A stretch of DNA of 31,246 bases from JAFAZJ01 sp050183765 (GCA_050183765.1 JBFXAZ010000063.1:1-31246); one strand, 5' to 3'; shown: positions 1 to 7,606, numbered from the stretch's first letter. Numbers and translations: made by a program. The notes: generated from the letters alone by a model not told the origin.

Positions 1-37
1 GGGCAGCGCGGGGATGAATTTGATCCCCGTGGTTCAC
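1..37 (-). CDS. Possible start of a divergent gene, cut by window edge
   Basis: Reading leftward, a GTG at 37-35 opens a frame of 12 codons that stays open to the edge of the window. A perfect Shine-Dalgarno string lies 13 nt upstream of it on the same strand, which is longer than ideal spacing. In many alphaproteobacteria hemE is divergent from the gene for the pyruvate, phosphate dikinase regulatory protein, so a divergent gene here would fit. The twelve visible residues do not identify a family, and the start could be wrong. Confidence 0.25.
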   Translation of the reverse strand, partial: MNHGDQIHPRAA

Positions 38-50
38 ACGCCCTACTTCT

Positions 51-60
51 TCACCTCCTT
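51..60 (-). promoter_or_regulatory. Strong Shine-Dalgarno-like site on minus strand
   Basis: The minus strand reads AAGGAGGTGA, which is fully complementary to the 3' end of 16S rRNA. It points leftward, away from hemE, so it supports a divergent gene starting near 37. By contrast hemE on the plus strand has no clear ribosome binding site. Confidence 0.35.
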
Positions 61-74
61 AAGACTCAAGATTC

Positions 75-1121
75 ATGAATGAGAAGAAGACCAAAACCCT
101 GATCCGTGCGCTCAGGGGAGAACGCCTCAACAACCCGCCGATCTGGCTGATGCGACAGGCCGGACGGTATCTGCCGGAGTATCGGGAGATCCGCGCCAGG
201 GCCGGTGGCTTCCTCGATCTGTGCTACACGCCGGACTTCGCCACCGAAGTCACCCTGCAGCCGATCCGCCGCTACGGCTTCGACGCGGCGATCATCTTCT
301 CCGATATCCTCGTCATCCCGCACGGCTTGGGCCAGGTGGTGTGGTTCGCGGAAGGCGAGGGGCCCAAGCTCGAGGCGCTGACCGGTCCCGGCGACCTGGC
401 GAAGCTGTCGCTCGCGGCTGTCGAGGACAAGCTGGCGCCGGTCTACGCCGCGCTCCGCCAGACGCGCGCGGCGCTGCCCGAGGAGACGGCGCTGATCGGA
501 TTCTGCGGTGCGCCGTTCACGCTGGCGAGCTACATGATCGAAGGTGGCTCGAGCCGCGACTTCTTCAAGATCAAGCAATGGGCCTATGGCCATCCCGACA
601 GCTTTCGCCGGCTGATCGACCTGCTGGTCGAGGCCTGCGTCGAACACCTCGATCGCCAGGCCGCCTCGGGCTGCGACGCGGTGCAGATCTTCGACAGCTG
701 GGCCGGCGTGCTGCCCGAGGAGCAGCTCTTCCGCTGGTCGGTGCAGCCCATCCATGCCATCGCCAAGGGCCTGAAGGCGCGTCGACCGGATCTGCCGATC
801 ATCGTCTTTCCGCGCGGCGTCGGCCCGGCGGCGCTGATGTACCGCCGCCTGCAGGAATTTGACGCGCTGTCGATCGATACCGCGATCGGCGCGCACTGGG
901 CCGCGGAGCAGCTGCAACCGCATATCGCCGTGCAGGGCAATCTCGATCCCGTGATGCTGGTGTCCGGCGGCGAGGCGATGGTGCACGAGACCAGGCGCAT
1001 CCTCGGCAAGCTCGGCAACGGCCGGCACATCTTCAACCTCGGCCACGGCATCGTGCCGCAGACCCCACCCGACAATGTCGCGCGCCTGGTCGAGACGGTG
1101 CGCGCCTGGTCGAACCGATGA
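75..1121 (+). CDS. hemE: Uroporphyrinogen decarboxylase
   Basis: Cytoplasmic enzyme that removes four carboxyl groups from uroporphyrinogen III to give coproporphyrinogen III in heme synthesis. The 348-residue protein has the normal family length. Near the N-terminus it carries the signature PPIWLMRQAGRYLPEYR (21-37), whose arginines bind substrate carboxylates. Next comes IIFSDILV with Asp77, the expected catalytic aspartate. The C-terminal NLGHGI motif has His324, matching the conserved active-site histidine. The ATG start puts the first signature at the usual distance, although no good ribosome binding site precedes it. The stop codon overlaps the hemH start by 4 nt (ATGA), so the two are translationally coupled. 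Identification is secure. Confidence 0.97.
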   Translation: MNEKKTKTLIRALRGERLNNPPIWLMRQAGRYLPEYREIRARAGGFLDLCYTPDFATEVTLQPIRRYGFDAAIIFSDILVIPHGLGQVVWFAEGEGPKLEALTGPGDLAKLSLAAVEDKLAPVYAALRQTRAALPEETALIGFCGAPFTLASYMIEGGSSRDFFKIKQWAYGHPDSFRRLIDLLVEACVEHLDRQAASGCDAVQIFDSWAGVLPEEQLFRWSVQPIHAIAKGLKARRPDLPIIVFPRGVGPAALMYRRLQEFDALSIDTAIGAHWAAEQLQPHIAVQGNLDPVMLVSGGEAMVHETRRILGKLGNGRHIFNLGHGIVPQTPPDNVARLVETVRAWSNR

Positions 1122-2188
1122 AGGTCGCGGTCGTCCTGTTCAATCTTGGCGGACCGGATTCGCCCGGGGCGGTCGAGCCCTTTCTGCGCAACCTGTTCAG
1201 CGATCCGGCGATCATCGGCGCACCGGGCTTCATCCGCCGGCCGCTGGCGCGCTTCATCGCCGGCCGCCGCGGACCTGTGGCGCGCGAGATCTATGGCAGG
1301 ATCGGCGGCCGTTCGCCGATCCTGCCGCAGACCGAGGCGCAGGCGCGGGCCCTCGAAGGCGCGCTGGCCGAACGCCAGTCCGGGACACAGTTTCGCGCCT
1401 TCGTGTCGATGCGCTATTGGCATCCGCTGTCCGATGCCACGGCGGCGGCGGTGAAGGAGTGGGATCCCGAAAAAGTCGTGCTGCTGCCGCTCTATCCGCA
1501 GATGTCGACCACGACATCGGAATCCTCGGTCAAGGACTGGTTCGCATCGGCCGCGCGCGCCGGCATCCGCGCGCCGACCACGACGGTCTGCTGCTATCCG
1601 ACACAAGCCGGGTTCGTCGAGGCGGCCGCCGATCTGATTCGGCCCGCGATCGAGACGATCGGTGGCCAGCCTTTCCGGCTGCTGTTCTCGGCTCACGGCC
1701 TGCCCGAGAAAGTGATCCGCCGCGGCGATCCCTACCAGTGGCAGGTCGAGCAAAGCGCCGCCGCGATCGTGCGGCACCTGGCGCTACCCGATCTCGACTG
1801 GAGCATCTGTTACCAGAGTCGCGTCGGCCCGTTGAAATGGATCGGTCCGTCCACCGACTCGGAGATCAAGCGCGCCGGCGGTGACGGCAAGGGGATCGTG
1901 CTGTTTCCGGTGGCCTTCGTCTCGGAGCATTCCGAGACCTTGGTGGAACTCGACATCGAGTACCGCGAGCTGGCGCATCGATCGGGAGTGCCTGCGTTCC
2001 ATCGTGTGGCGACGGTCGGTGTCGCCGACGCATTCATCGGCGGTCTGGCGAGCCTGGTCGAGCGCGCCCTGTCATCGGGCGGACAGGCCGTCGTCAACGA
2101 TGGCAGCTTCGCCGCCTGTGCCACGCCCCACCGCCGCTGTCCCCTGGCCGCGCCATCGGCGATCTGGGCGGCCGGCGGCGCGGAATAG
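1118..2188 (+). CDS. hemH: Ferrochelatase
   Basis: Inserts ferrous iron into protoporphyrin IX, the last step of protoheme synthesis. The 356-residue protein starts with the typical VVLFNLGGPDSP. It contains YPQMSTTTSESS in the porphyrin-binding region, LFSAHGLP with catalytic His193, and VSEHSETLVELD with Glu273, the conserved pair known from Bacillus and human ferrochelatases. CYQSRVGPLKWIGPST before it is also typical. It lies between hemE (4-nt overlap) and hemJ (3-nt gap), so the operon order follows the pathway apart from the oxidase being last. The C-terminal tail, after about residue 330, is cysteine-containing and less conserved. No cluster is claimed there. Confidence 0.97.
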   Translation: MKVAVVLFNLGGPDSPGAVEPFLRNLFSDPAIIGAPGFIRRPLARFIAGRRGPVAREIYGRIGGRSPILPQTEAQARALEGALAERQSGTQFRAFVSMRYWHPLSDATAAAVKEWDPEKVVLLPLYPQMSTTTSESSVKDWFASAARAGIRAPTTTVCCYPTQAGFVEAAADLIRPAIETIGGQPFRLLFSAHGLPEKVIRRGDPYQWQVEQSAAAIVRHLALPDLDWSICYQSRVGPLKWIGPSTDSEIKRAGGDGKGIVLFPVAFVSEHSETLVELDIEYRELAHRSGVPAFHRVATVGVADAFIGGLASLVERALSSGGQAVVNDGSFAACATPHRRCPLAAPSAIWAAGGAE

Positions 2189-2191
2189 GCG

Positions 2192-2617
2192 ATGCTCTAC
2201 CTTGTCCTGAAATCCCTGCACATCGTCTCGGTGATCGCCTGGATGGCGGGCATGCTCTATCTGCCGCGCCTTTACGTCTACCACGCGGATGCCAAGCCCG
2301 GCTCACCGCAGTCCGAAACCTTCAAGGTGATGGAGCGCCGTCTGCTGCGGGCGATCATCAACCCGGCGATGGTGGCGACCTGGGTCTTCGGCCTGAGCAT
2401 CGCCTATCTCCAGGACTACTGGCTGCAGGGCTGGTTCATCCTCAAGGTGGCCCTGGTGCTGGCATTGAGCGGCGTGCACGGCGCGTTCTCACGCTGGCGC
2501 AAGGATTTCGAGGCCGACCGCAATATCAGGCCGGCCCGCTTCTATCGCATCTGGAACGAGGTGCCGACCCTGCTGATGATCGCTATTGTGTTCGTGGTGG
2601 TGCTGAAGCCTCTTTGA
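2192..2617 (+). CDS. hemJ: Protoporphyrinogen IX oxidase, HemJ type
   Basis: Small integral membrane enzyme that oxidises protoporphyrinogen IX to protoporphyrin IX, the substrate of the ferrochelatase encoded just upstream. The 141 residues are the standard HemJ length. The N-terminus has KSLHIVSVIAWMAGMLYLPR with His10, and Lys85 lies in the third hydrophobic segment. A conserved histidine and lysine of this kind are essential in studied HemJ proteins. Four hydrophobic segments are visible (about 3-24, 54-74, 80-97 and 120-139). The ATG follows the hemH stop by 3 nt. No hemG or hemY homologue is in the window, so this is presumably the protoporphyrinogen oxidase used. Confidence 0.95.
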   Translation: MLYLVLKSLHIVSVIAWMAGMLYLPRLYVYHADAKPGSPQSETFKVMERRLLRAIINPAMVATWVFGLSIAYLQDYWLQGWFILKVALVLALSGVHGAFSRWRKDFEADRNIRPARFYRIWNEVPTLLMIAIVFVVVLKPL

Positions 2618-2642
2618 AGGACGACCGTACGGAGTGCGAAAC

Positions 2643-3188
2643 ATGCGGGCAGGTTGGTGGCTTCTGATTGCGCTCGTTCTGCCCTCGACCGCGATGGCGC
2701 AGCTTCCGGTGCGCAAGTACCTGCCGATCGGGCTGGCGACGGAGGCGGTGCTCGGCGCGATCGAGAAATGCGAGCAGACGAATCAGTTCGTCGCGGCGGC
2801 GCTCGTCGATCCGGCGGGCCAGGCTCTGGCCATGCTGCGTCATGACCGCGCCCGCGCGCAGTCGCTGGATCAGGCGCGGCAATGGGCACAGCAGGGTGCG
2901 ATCCGCGTGGTGGTGGCAGCGCCGGTCGTGACGGTGCCTTCCCGACCCCGGGGCACGCACGACGACAACATCGACGAGGCCAAGCGCAAGGCGCTCGACG
3001 ATGCGCGTCGCGCGGTCGAGGATCGGCAACGGCGGGCCACGCTCTTGCAGCGCCGCATGAGGGGGCTGCCGATCGAGGTGCAGGACGTGCTCGTGGCGCA
3101 GATCGCGGTGGCCGGCGCCTACGAACCGGAGGATGACCTGATCTGCGCCAAGGCCGGCATCGATCGCATCCGTTCCCAGCTCAGATAG
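2643..3188 (+). CDS. Secreted GlcG/HbpS-like (DUF336) protein
   Basis: Predicted exported protein of 181 residues. The start at ATG 2643 is preferred over an in-frame GTG at 2634 because GGAG at 2631-2634 lies 8 nt before the ATG. Residues 1-20 form a signal peptide ending STAMA-Q. The mature part shows two pieces of the GlcG/HbpS fold: QFVAAALVDPAGQALAMLRH near the N-terminus, and an end-of-domain pattern AGAYEPEDDLICAKAGIDRI. Between them is a charged, probably helical stretch rich in Arg, Asp and Glu (about 100-145). Some family members bind heme, and this gene sits 25 nt after hemJ, so a heme-related periplasmic role is plausible but inferred. The family assignment itself rests on partial motif similarity. 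Confidence 0.65.
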   Translation: MRAGWWLLIALVLPSTAMAQLPVRKYLPIGLATEAVLGAIEKCEQTNQFVAAALVDPAGQALAMLRHDRARAQSLDQARQWAQQGAIRVVVAAPVVTVPSRPRGTHDDNIDEAKRKALDDARRAVEDRQRRATLLQRRMRGLPIEVQDVLVAQIAVAGAYEPEDDLICAKAGIDRIRSQLR

Positions 3189-3215
3189 ATGGCGTTGCTG
3201 CGCTAGGCTGCGGGC

Positions 3216-3842
3216 ATGACGCTCGCCGACTGGCTCACCATCATCGAGATCGCCGCGACCCTGGCCTTTGCCGTGTCCGGCCTGATCGTCGCCGCGCGCG
3301 AGCGGCTCGATGTCGTGGGGGCCGCCGTGGTCGCCATCGCCGCGTCGTTCGGCGGCGGCACGATGCGTGACGTGCTGTTGAGCCGGCGGCCGTTCTTCTG
3401 GGTCGAGCATCAGGAATATCTCTGGGCGGTGCTGATCCTGGCCGCCGTGTCGTGGCCGCTGTTCGTGCGCGGCAGCATCGCGCTGTCGGAACGCGTGCTG
3501 GTGGTGCCCGACGCGCTGGGGCTTGGCCTGTTCTCGGCCTCCGGTGTCGGTCTGGCACTCGATGCCGGCATGCCGCTGCTGGTCGCGGCGCTGATGGGCG
3601 TCGTCACCGCGGTCTTCGGCGGTGTCGTGCGCGACGTGCTGTGCAATCGGCTGCCGGCGGCGCTCTACGATCATCAGCCCTATGCGCTGTGCGCCTTCGC
3701 GGGCGGCTGGCTCAGCATCGGCTGCGTCAAGATGGGTGTCGCGCACAGCAGCGCGCTGCTGGTCGGCGCGGCGGCCGCCACCGCGCTCAGGCTGCTCGCG
3801 TGGTGGCGCGGCTGGCGTCTGCCGGGTTGGCCGGCGGCGTAG
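3216..3842 (+). CDS. TRIC-family (UPF0126/YicG-like) membrane protein
   Basis: Polytopic inner-membrane protein of 208 residues with about seven hydrophobic segments. It has the internal two-fold repeat of the family: FGGGTMRDVL at 45-54 and FGGVVRDVL at 134-142, each after a glycine-rich hydrophobic helix. Bacterial members are homologues of trimeric intracellular cation channels, and some have been described as glycine-related transporters, so the substrate is not settled. It starts 27 nt after the preceding stop and is probably part of the same transcript. Length and architecture are normal. Confidence 0.9.
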   Translation: MTLADWLTIIEIAATLAFAVSGLIVAARERLDVVGAAVVAIAASFGGGTMRDVLLSRRPFFWVEHQEYLWAVLILAAVSWPLFVRGSIALSERVLVVPDALGLGLFSASGVGLALDAGMPLLVAALMGVVTAVFGGVVRDVLCNRLPAALYDHQPYALCAFAGGWLSIGCVKMGVAHSSALLVGAAAATALRLLAWWRGWRLPGWPAA

Positions 3843-3883
3843 AGCGGGATTAAGGTGCGCCTCCCAACGGAGGAGACACGACC

Positions 3884-4309
3884 ATGGCCAGGGCAAAGAA
3901 GGCGGCGGCGAAGAAGGTGAAGCCCAAGCCGGCGAACCCCAGGGTGTTCAACAAGGGGTTGGCGATCCGCCGCCAGGTGCTGGGCAAGCAGTACGTCGAC
4001 AACTCGCTGGCCAACGCCAACGAGTTCATGATGGCCTTCCAGGAGATCACCACCGAGTATTGCTGGGGCTATGTCTGGGGCCGCGACGGACTCAGCAAGA
4101 AGCAGCGCTCGATGCTCAATCTCGGCATGCTGGCGGCGCTCAACCGCGGGCCGGAGTTGCGCCTGCACATCAACGGCGCGATCACCAACGGCGTGACCAA
4201 GGACGAGATGAAGGAGATCTTTCTGCAGGTCGGCATCTATTGCGGCATCCCCGCCTGCCTCGACGCCTTCAAGACGGCGAACGAGGTGTTCAAGGAGCGC
4301 GGTCTGTGA
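3884..4309 (+). CDS. Carboxymuconolactone decarboxylase family protein
   Basis: Protein of 141 residues with an N-terminal lysine/alanine-rich tail (about 1-18) and one CMD domain (about 25-135). Its core LSKKQRSMLNLGMLAALNRG, the ELRLHINGAI segment and GIYCGIPACLDAFKTA match the gamma-carboxymuconolactone decarboxylase (PcaC) type. The AhpD-type CxxC redox pair is absent, although two cysteines lie close together in GIYCGIPAC. The substrate cannot be given: no protocatechuate pathway genes are nearby. A clear ribosome binding site GGAGGAG at 3869-3875 precedes the ATG. The stop overlaps the following GTG start (GTGA). Confidence 0.88.
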   Translation: MARAKKAAAKKVKPKPANPRVFNKGLAIRRQVLGKQYVDNSLANANEFMMAFQEITTEYCWGYVWGRDGLSKKQRSMLNLGMLAALNRGPELRLHINGAITNGVTKDEMKEIFLQVGIYCGIPACLDAFKTANEVFKERGL

Positions 4310-4704
4310 CGCGCGCCGGCGCGCTGCTGGCGTTGGTTCTCGCGACACCGGCGAGCGCGCAGGGGTTGGACGGCCTCTATCTCGGCAAGTTGAGCTGCGA
4401 GATTATTGCCGGCCAGACGCGCCGGTCGCTCTCCACCGACATCCGCATCACCATCACCGGGACCACCGTGAGCTACGAACGGGAGATCCTCAATCCGGAT
4501 GGCGGCGGATCGACGGGCATCAAGGAGCGCGGGTCGGGCAGCGTGAACGCCAATACCCTGTCGATGGCCGCCGCCGGACGGGGCAACAGCTGGTCCTACG
4601 AGGCGAGCTACAGCGGCACGATCGCGATGCGCGGCGTGCAGAAATGGCACGTCAACCGGGGCAACCAGGACCGCCAGTGCGCGATCAACGCGCGGCGGCG
4701 CTAG
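4306..4704 (+). CDS. Small secreted protein, tandem paralogue 1
   Basis: Unrecognised exported protein of 132 residues. The GTG start overlaps the upstream stop codon and has GGAG 9 nt before it. Starting here gives a signal peptide ending ATPASA-Q. The mature part begins with GLDGLYLGKLSCE and ends with RQCAINARR, so two cysteines bracket the domain and may form a disulfide. In between are short alternating segments rich in Ser, Thr and Gly that suggest a beta-sheet protein, including the pattern SYEASYSGTI. The same layout recurs in the next gene, so the two arose by duplication. Function is unknown. Confidence 0.8.
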   Translation: MTRAGALLALVLATPASAQGLDGLYLGKLSCEIIAGQTRRSLSTDIRITITGTTVSYEREILNPDGGGSTGIKERGSGSVNANTLSMAAAGRGNSWSYEASYSGTIAMRGVQKWHVNRGNQDRQCAINARRR

Positions 4705-4715
4705 GGAGGCGGACG

Positions 4716-5117
4716 ATGCGACGCGCGATCCTCTGCGGTGCCGTGGTCCTGTTGTCGTCGGCCGGCACGCTGCCGGCCTGGGCGCAGTACGACGGTGCCT
4801 ACAACGGCCAGATCCAGTGCGGACCCTCGGGTGGCCAGCGCGTGCCGGTGGGCACCATCCGTGTCAACGTCGCCGGCGCCGGCTTCACCTACGAGGTCAA
4901 GATCACCGCCGGGGGAGTCGAGCGGGGCAGCGGCAGCGTCACGGCGCCCAGCGTGTCGGCGGGCGGTTCGGCCTCGGGCGGCGGGCTGCGCTACGACAGC
5001 AGCTACAGCGGCCAGATCGCGCCCGGCGGCCTCTGGATGACCGGCGTGCAGACCGGCAGCTTCGGCGGCGCCGGCAGCGGCAATCGCCAGTGCTCGATCA
5101 GCGCGCGCCGCGGATGA
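4716..5117 (+). CDS. Small secreted protein, tandem paralogue 2
   Basis: Unrecognised exported protein of 133 residues, preceded by a good GGGAGG ribosome binding site. That site selects ATG 4716 over an in-frame ATG further upstream at 4644, inside the previous gene. The signal peptide ends LPAWA-Q. The mature domain opens with YDGAYNGQIQCG, has GSGSV and YDSSYSGQI in the middle, and closes with RQCSISARRG. These match the elements of the preceding protein in order and spacing. This copy is richer in glycine (GGSASGGG region). The two terminal cysteines are conserved. The stop overlaps the GNAT gene start by 4 nt. Function is unknown. Confidence 0.8.
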   Translation: MRRAILCGAVVLLSSAGTLPAWAQYDGAYNGQIQCGPSGGQRVPVGTIRVNVAGAGFTYEVKITAGGVERGSGSVTAPSVSAGGSASGGGLRYDSSYSGQIAPGGLWMTGVQTGSFGGAGSGNRQCSISARRG

Positions 5118-5584
5118 TCCTGCGCGCCGCCCGCACCGAGGAGGCCGCGACGCTGACGGCGCTGTGCACGCGCTCGAAGCGGCACTGGGGCTACGACGAC
5201 GACTTCATGGCGCGCTGCGCGAAGTCGCTGGCGGTACCCGACCAGGCGATCGCGCGCGGCGACGTCCAGATCGCGGTCGACGAGCGCGGGCGCCCCCTGG
5301 GCACGGCGCAGCTCTCGCCGCCGTTCGACGACGCTGTCGAGCTCGACAAGCTGTTCGTCGATCCGCCGGCGATCGGGCATGGCGTCGGCGCCGCGCTGCT
5401 GCGCTGGGCGATGGACGAAACGCGGGCGCGTGGCGCGAAGCGGCTGGTGATCCTGGCCGATCCGCACGCGGCACCATTCTACGAGAAGATGGGCGCGCGC
5501 TTCCTGCGCATGGCGCCCTCCGATGCGCTCCCCGGGCGGGAGCTGCCGTTCTACGAAGTCGATCTGCGAGGAAACGAGTCATGA
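5114..5584 (+). CDS. GNAT family N-acetyltransferase
   Basis: Cytoplasmic acyl-CoA-dependent acetyltransferase of 156 residues, a normal single-domain GNAT. It begins LRAARTEEAATL, the usual first strand and helix. The acetyl-CoA loop is seen as LFVDPPAIGHGVGAALLRWA (about 88-107), and the C-terminal part ADPHAAPFYEKMGARFL is the classic motif B. The substrate is unknown. The gene overlaps its neighbours on both sides by 4 nt (ATGA), so it is translated with them. The neighbours do not reveal a common pathway. Confidence 0.9.
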   Translation: MILRAARTEEAATLTALCTRSKRHWGYDDDFMARCAKSLAVPDQAIARGDVQIAVDERGRPLGTAQLSPPFDDAVELDKLFVDPPAIGHGVGAALLRWAMDETRARGAKRLVILADPHAAPFYEKMGARFLRMAPSDALPGRELPFYEVDLRGNES

Positions 5585-6480
5585 GCAAGAGTCTGGCGCC
5601 GCCGGCCACCATCGCCTTCATTGGCCTGGGCATGATGGGCAAGCCGATGGCCGCGCGCCTGCTCGGCGCCGGCTACACGCTGCGCGTCTTCGACCTGTCG
5701 CAGCAGGCGATGTCGGACTTCGTCGGCGCCAATCCCGGTGCGATCGCCACTGCCTCGGCCAAGGCCTGCGCCCAGGGTGCCGATGCGCTGATCACCATGC
5801 TGCCGGACGGCAAGATCGTGCGCCGCGCGCTGCTCGATGGTCCCGACGCCGCCGCCGAGGGCCTGTCGAAGGACGCGGTCTTCGTCGATATGTCCTCGAG
5901 CGCGCCGGTCGGCACGGTCGAGCTCAGCAAGGAGCTGGCCGCGCGCGGGCTGGCGATGATCGACGCGCCGGTGTCGGGCGGCGTGCGCCGCGCGCTGGAC
6001 GGATCGCTGGCGATCATCGCCGGCGGCACGGCGGAGAACATCGAGCGCTGCAAGCCGCTGCTGCAGTCGATGGGCAAGACCGTGTTCCATACCGGCGCCA
6101 GCGGCGCGGGCCACGCGGTGAAGGCGCTGAACAATTACCTCTCGGCCACCAGCCTGCTGTCGATGTGCGAGGCGATGATCGTCGGCGAGAAGTTCGGCAT
6201 CGATCCCGGCATGCTGGTCGACGTCTTCAACAACTCCAGCGGCATGAGCAACAGCACCCAGGTCAAGGGCCGCCAGTTCATCGTGCCGCGCAACTACGCC
6301 GCCGGCTTCACCATGGCGCTGATGGCCAAGGACCTGCGCACCGCCGCCGATCTCGCCGAGCAGCTCGGCGTCGAGGTGCCGACCATGACCGAGATGGCGA
6401 AGATCTGGGCGCGCGCCGGCGAGACGGTCGGCATGTCGGCCGACCACACGGCGATCCACAAGTTCCTGGAAGGCAAGTAG
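5581..6480 (+). CDS. NAD(P)-dependent beta-hydroxyacid dehydrogenase (3-hydroxyisobutyrate dehydrogenase family)
   Basis: Oxidoreductase of 299 residues in the 3-hydroxyisobutyrate / tartronate semialdehyde / 6-phosphogluconate dehydrogenase superfamily. The N-terminal Rossmann fold has IGLGMMG (14-20) followed by VFD near 36, an acidic residue that favours NAD over NADP. The substrate motif DAPVSGG is present. The catalytic lysine is expected at Lys181 in GHAVKALNN, with Asn185 after it. The C-terminal helical domain includes KDLRTAADLAEQLGVEVP. The exact substrate cannot be told: 3-hydroxyisobutyrate or tartronate semialdehyde are equally possible, and the latter would connect to the glyoxylate-related genes further on. 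It overlaps the GNAT gene by 4 nt and converges on the LysE gene. Confidence 0.92.
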   Translation: MSKSLAPPATIAFIGLGMMGKPMAARLLGAGYTLRVFDLSQQAMSDFVGANPGAIATASAKACAQGADALITMLPDGKIVRRALLDGPDAAAEGLSKDAVFVDMSSSAPVGTVELSKELAARGLAMIDAPVSGGVRRALDGSLAIIAGGTAENIERCKPLLQSMGKTVFHTGASGAGHAVKALNNYLSATSLLSMCEAMIVGEKFGIDPGMLVDVFNNSSGMSNSTQVKGRQFIVPRNYAAGFTMALMAKDLRTAADLAEQLGVEVPTMTEMAKIWARAGETVGMSADHTAIHKFLEGK

Positions 6481-6484
6481 GCGG

Positions 6485-7099
6485 CTACTTCCCGCGGGCA
6501 AGCGCCAGCCAGATTCCGCCGCCGATCAGGGTGGCGCCGCCGGCGGCCGACAGGATGCGCACGCGCCGGCGCGAGAAGAGCGCGCGGGCGCGGCCGGTGA
6601 GGACGGCGTAGAGGCTGTCGGAGATCGCCGCGACCGCCATCGCGGTGGCGCACAGCAGGACGATCTGGCCGGTCTGGTCGGCGCCGGGCGCGACGAACTG
6701 CGGGATGAAGGCGCCGAAGAACACCAGCACCTTGGGATTGCTGGCCATCACCAGGAAGCCCTGCAGGAAGAACCCGCCGCGCGGCCGGGGCGTGGCGATC
6801 GAGGGGTCGAGCGTCCCCGAGCTGCGCAGCATCTTCCAGCCGAGATAGACGAGGTACGCGGCGCCCGCCCAGCGCAACCAGTCGAACAGCCAGCCCATGG
6901 TCGCGACCACCGAGGACAGGCCGACCACCAGCACCAGCATCATGCCGGCCAGCGCCAGCTGCGTGCCGGCGACGTTGAGCAGGCCGGCGCGCGTACCGTG
7001 CGTCAGGCTGTTGCCGACCACCAGCGCGACGGTCGGGCCGGGGATCACGGTGATCACCACCGAGGCGGCGATGAAGGCGAGGTAGAGCTCGAGCGACAT
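6485..7099 (-). CDS. LysE/RhtB family transporter
   Basis: Inner-membrane exporter of 204 residues, the usual family length, with about six hydrophobic segments. The N-terminus carries the signature VVITVIPGPTVALVVGNSL, where the PGP motif is conserved in LysE/RhtB proteins. A second typical stretch is MASNPKVLVFFGAFIPQFV. Known members export amino acids such as lysine, homoserine or threonine; the substrate here is not known. A GGGAGG site precedes the ATG. It is on the opposite strand to its neighbours and its stop lies 4 nt from that of the dehydrogenase gene. Confidence 0.92.
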   Translation of the reverse strand: MSLELYLAFIAASVVITVIPGPTVALVVGNSLTHGTRAGLLNVAGTQLALAGMMLVLVVGLSSVVATMGWLFDWLRWAGAAYLVYLGWKMLRSSGTLDPSIATPRPRGGFFLQGFLVMASNPKVLVFFGAFIPQFVAPGADQTGQIVLLCATAMAVAAISDSLYAVLTGRARALFSRRRVRILSAAGGATLIGGGIWLALARGK

Positions 7100-7177
7100 G
7101 GCGCGGACCCTCCCACGCGACTTGCGGCGGGTCAAACCGCGGCGCACAGTCGCCGACGCAAGAGCCAAGGGATCGAC

Positions 7178-7564
7178 ATGAAGCGCCAGGAGCTGCCCGA
7201 CGGGACCGAGATCGCCAAGTGGTACGTGCGCGCCGTGAAGAGCGGGCCGTTCGTCTTCGTCTCGGGCACTACCTCGCTGGACGCCAAGGGGCGGGTGCAG
7301 GGGCGCGACGCCGGCGCGCAGACGCGCGTGACCATGCGCAAGATTGTCACGGCCCTGAAGGGCGCCGGCGCCACGGTCGACGACATCACCCGCCTGACCA
7401 TCTACTGCACCGACATCCGCGACGGCGCCCTGATCACCAATGAGCTGTCGCGCTGGTTCAAGAAGTCGCGGTGCGCATCGGCGCTGATCGGCGTGTCGAC
7501 GCTCGCGGTTCCCGGGCTCGTGGTCGAGATCGAGGCCACCGCGGTCGTCGGTGAAGGCCGCTGA
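7178..7564 (+). CDS. RidA (YjgF/YER057c/UK114) family protein
   Basis: Single-domain protein of 128 residues. FVFVSGTTSLDAKG, TRVTMRKIVTALKGAGATVDDI and VEIEATAVV follow the family pattern. Classical RidA is an enamine/imine deaminase that protects PLP enzymes from 2-aminoacrylate, using an arginine in the VARLPK segment. Here the equivalent segment reads GVSTLAVPG, with threonine where the arginine is expected. It probably belongs to one of the Rid subfamilies without that activity. Start ATG 7178 lies 78 nt from the divergent LysE start, and the shared gap could hold promoters for both. Confidence 0.88.
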   Translation: MKRQELPDGTEIAKWYVRAVKSGPFVFVSGTTSLDAKGRVQGRDAGAQTRVTMRKIVTALKGAGATVDDITRLTIYCTDIRDGALITNELSRWFKKSRCASALIGVSTLAVPGLVVEIEATAVVGEGR

Positions 7565-7577
7565 TACAGAGCACCCC

Positions 7578-7606
7578 TTGAACTTGGCCGCATCAGGCGT
7601 TAGATA
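7578..7606 (+). promoter_or_regulatory. Candidate sigma70-type promoter for rho
   Basis: TTGAAC (7578-7583) and TAGATA (7601-7606) are separated by exactly 17 nt, a near-consensus housekeeping promoter. It lies 14 nt after the RidA gene stop and would give rho a leader of roughly 180 nt. A GC-rich segment at 7618-7640 within that leader can fold (GGTG/CACC and flanking C/G runs). Known rho genes are often autoregulated through their leader, so this arrangement is plausible here. Confidence 0.55.

Noticed and set aside
41..65. Possible 3' end of a 16S rRNA gene on the plus strand (TCACCTCCTT)
   Set aside because: The preceding 40 nt do not match the conserved 16S 3' helix, so only the ten-base string agrees. 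It is better read as a minus-strand ribosome binding site.
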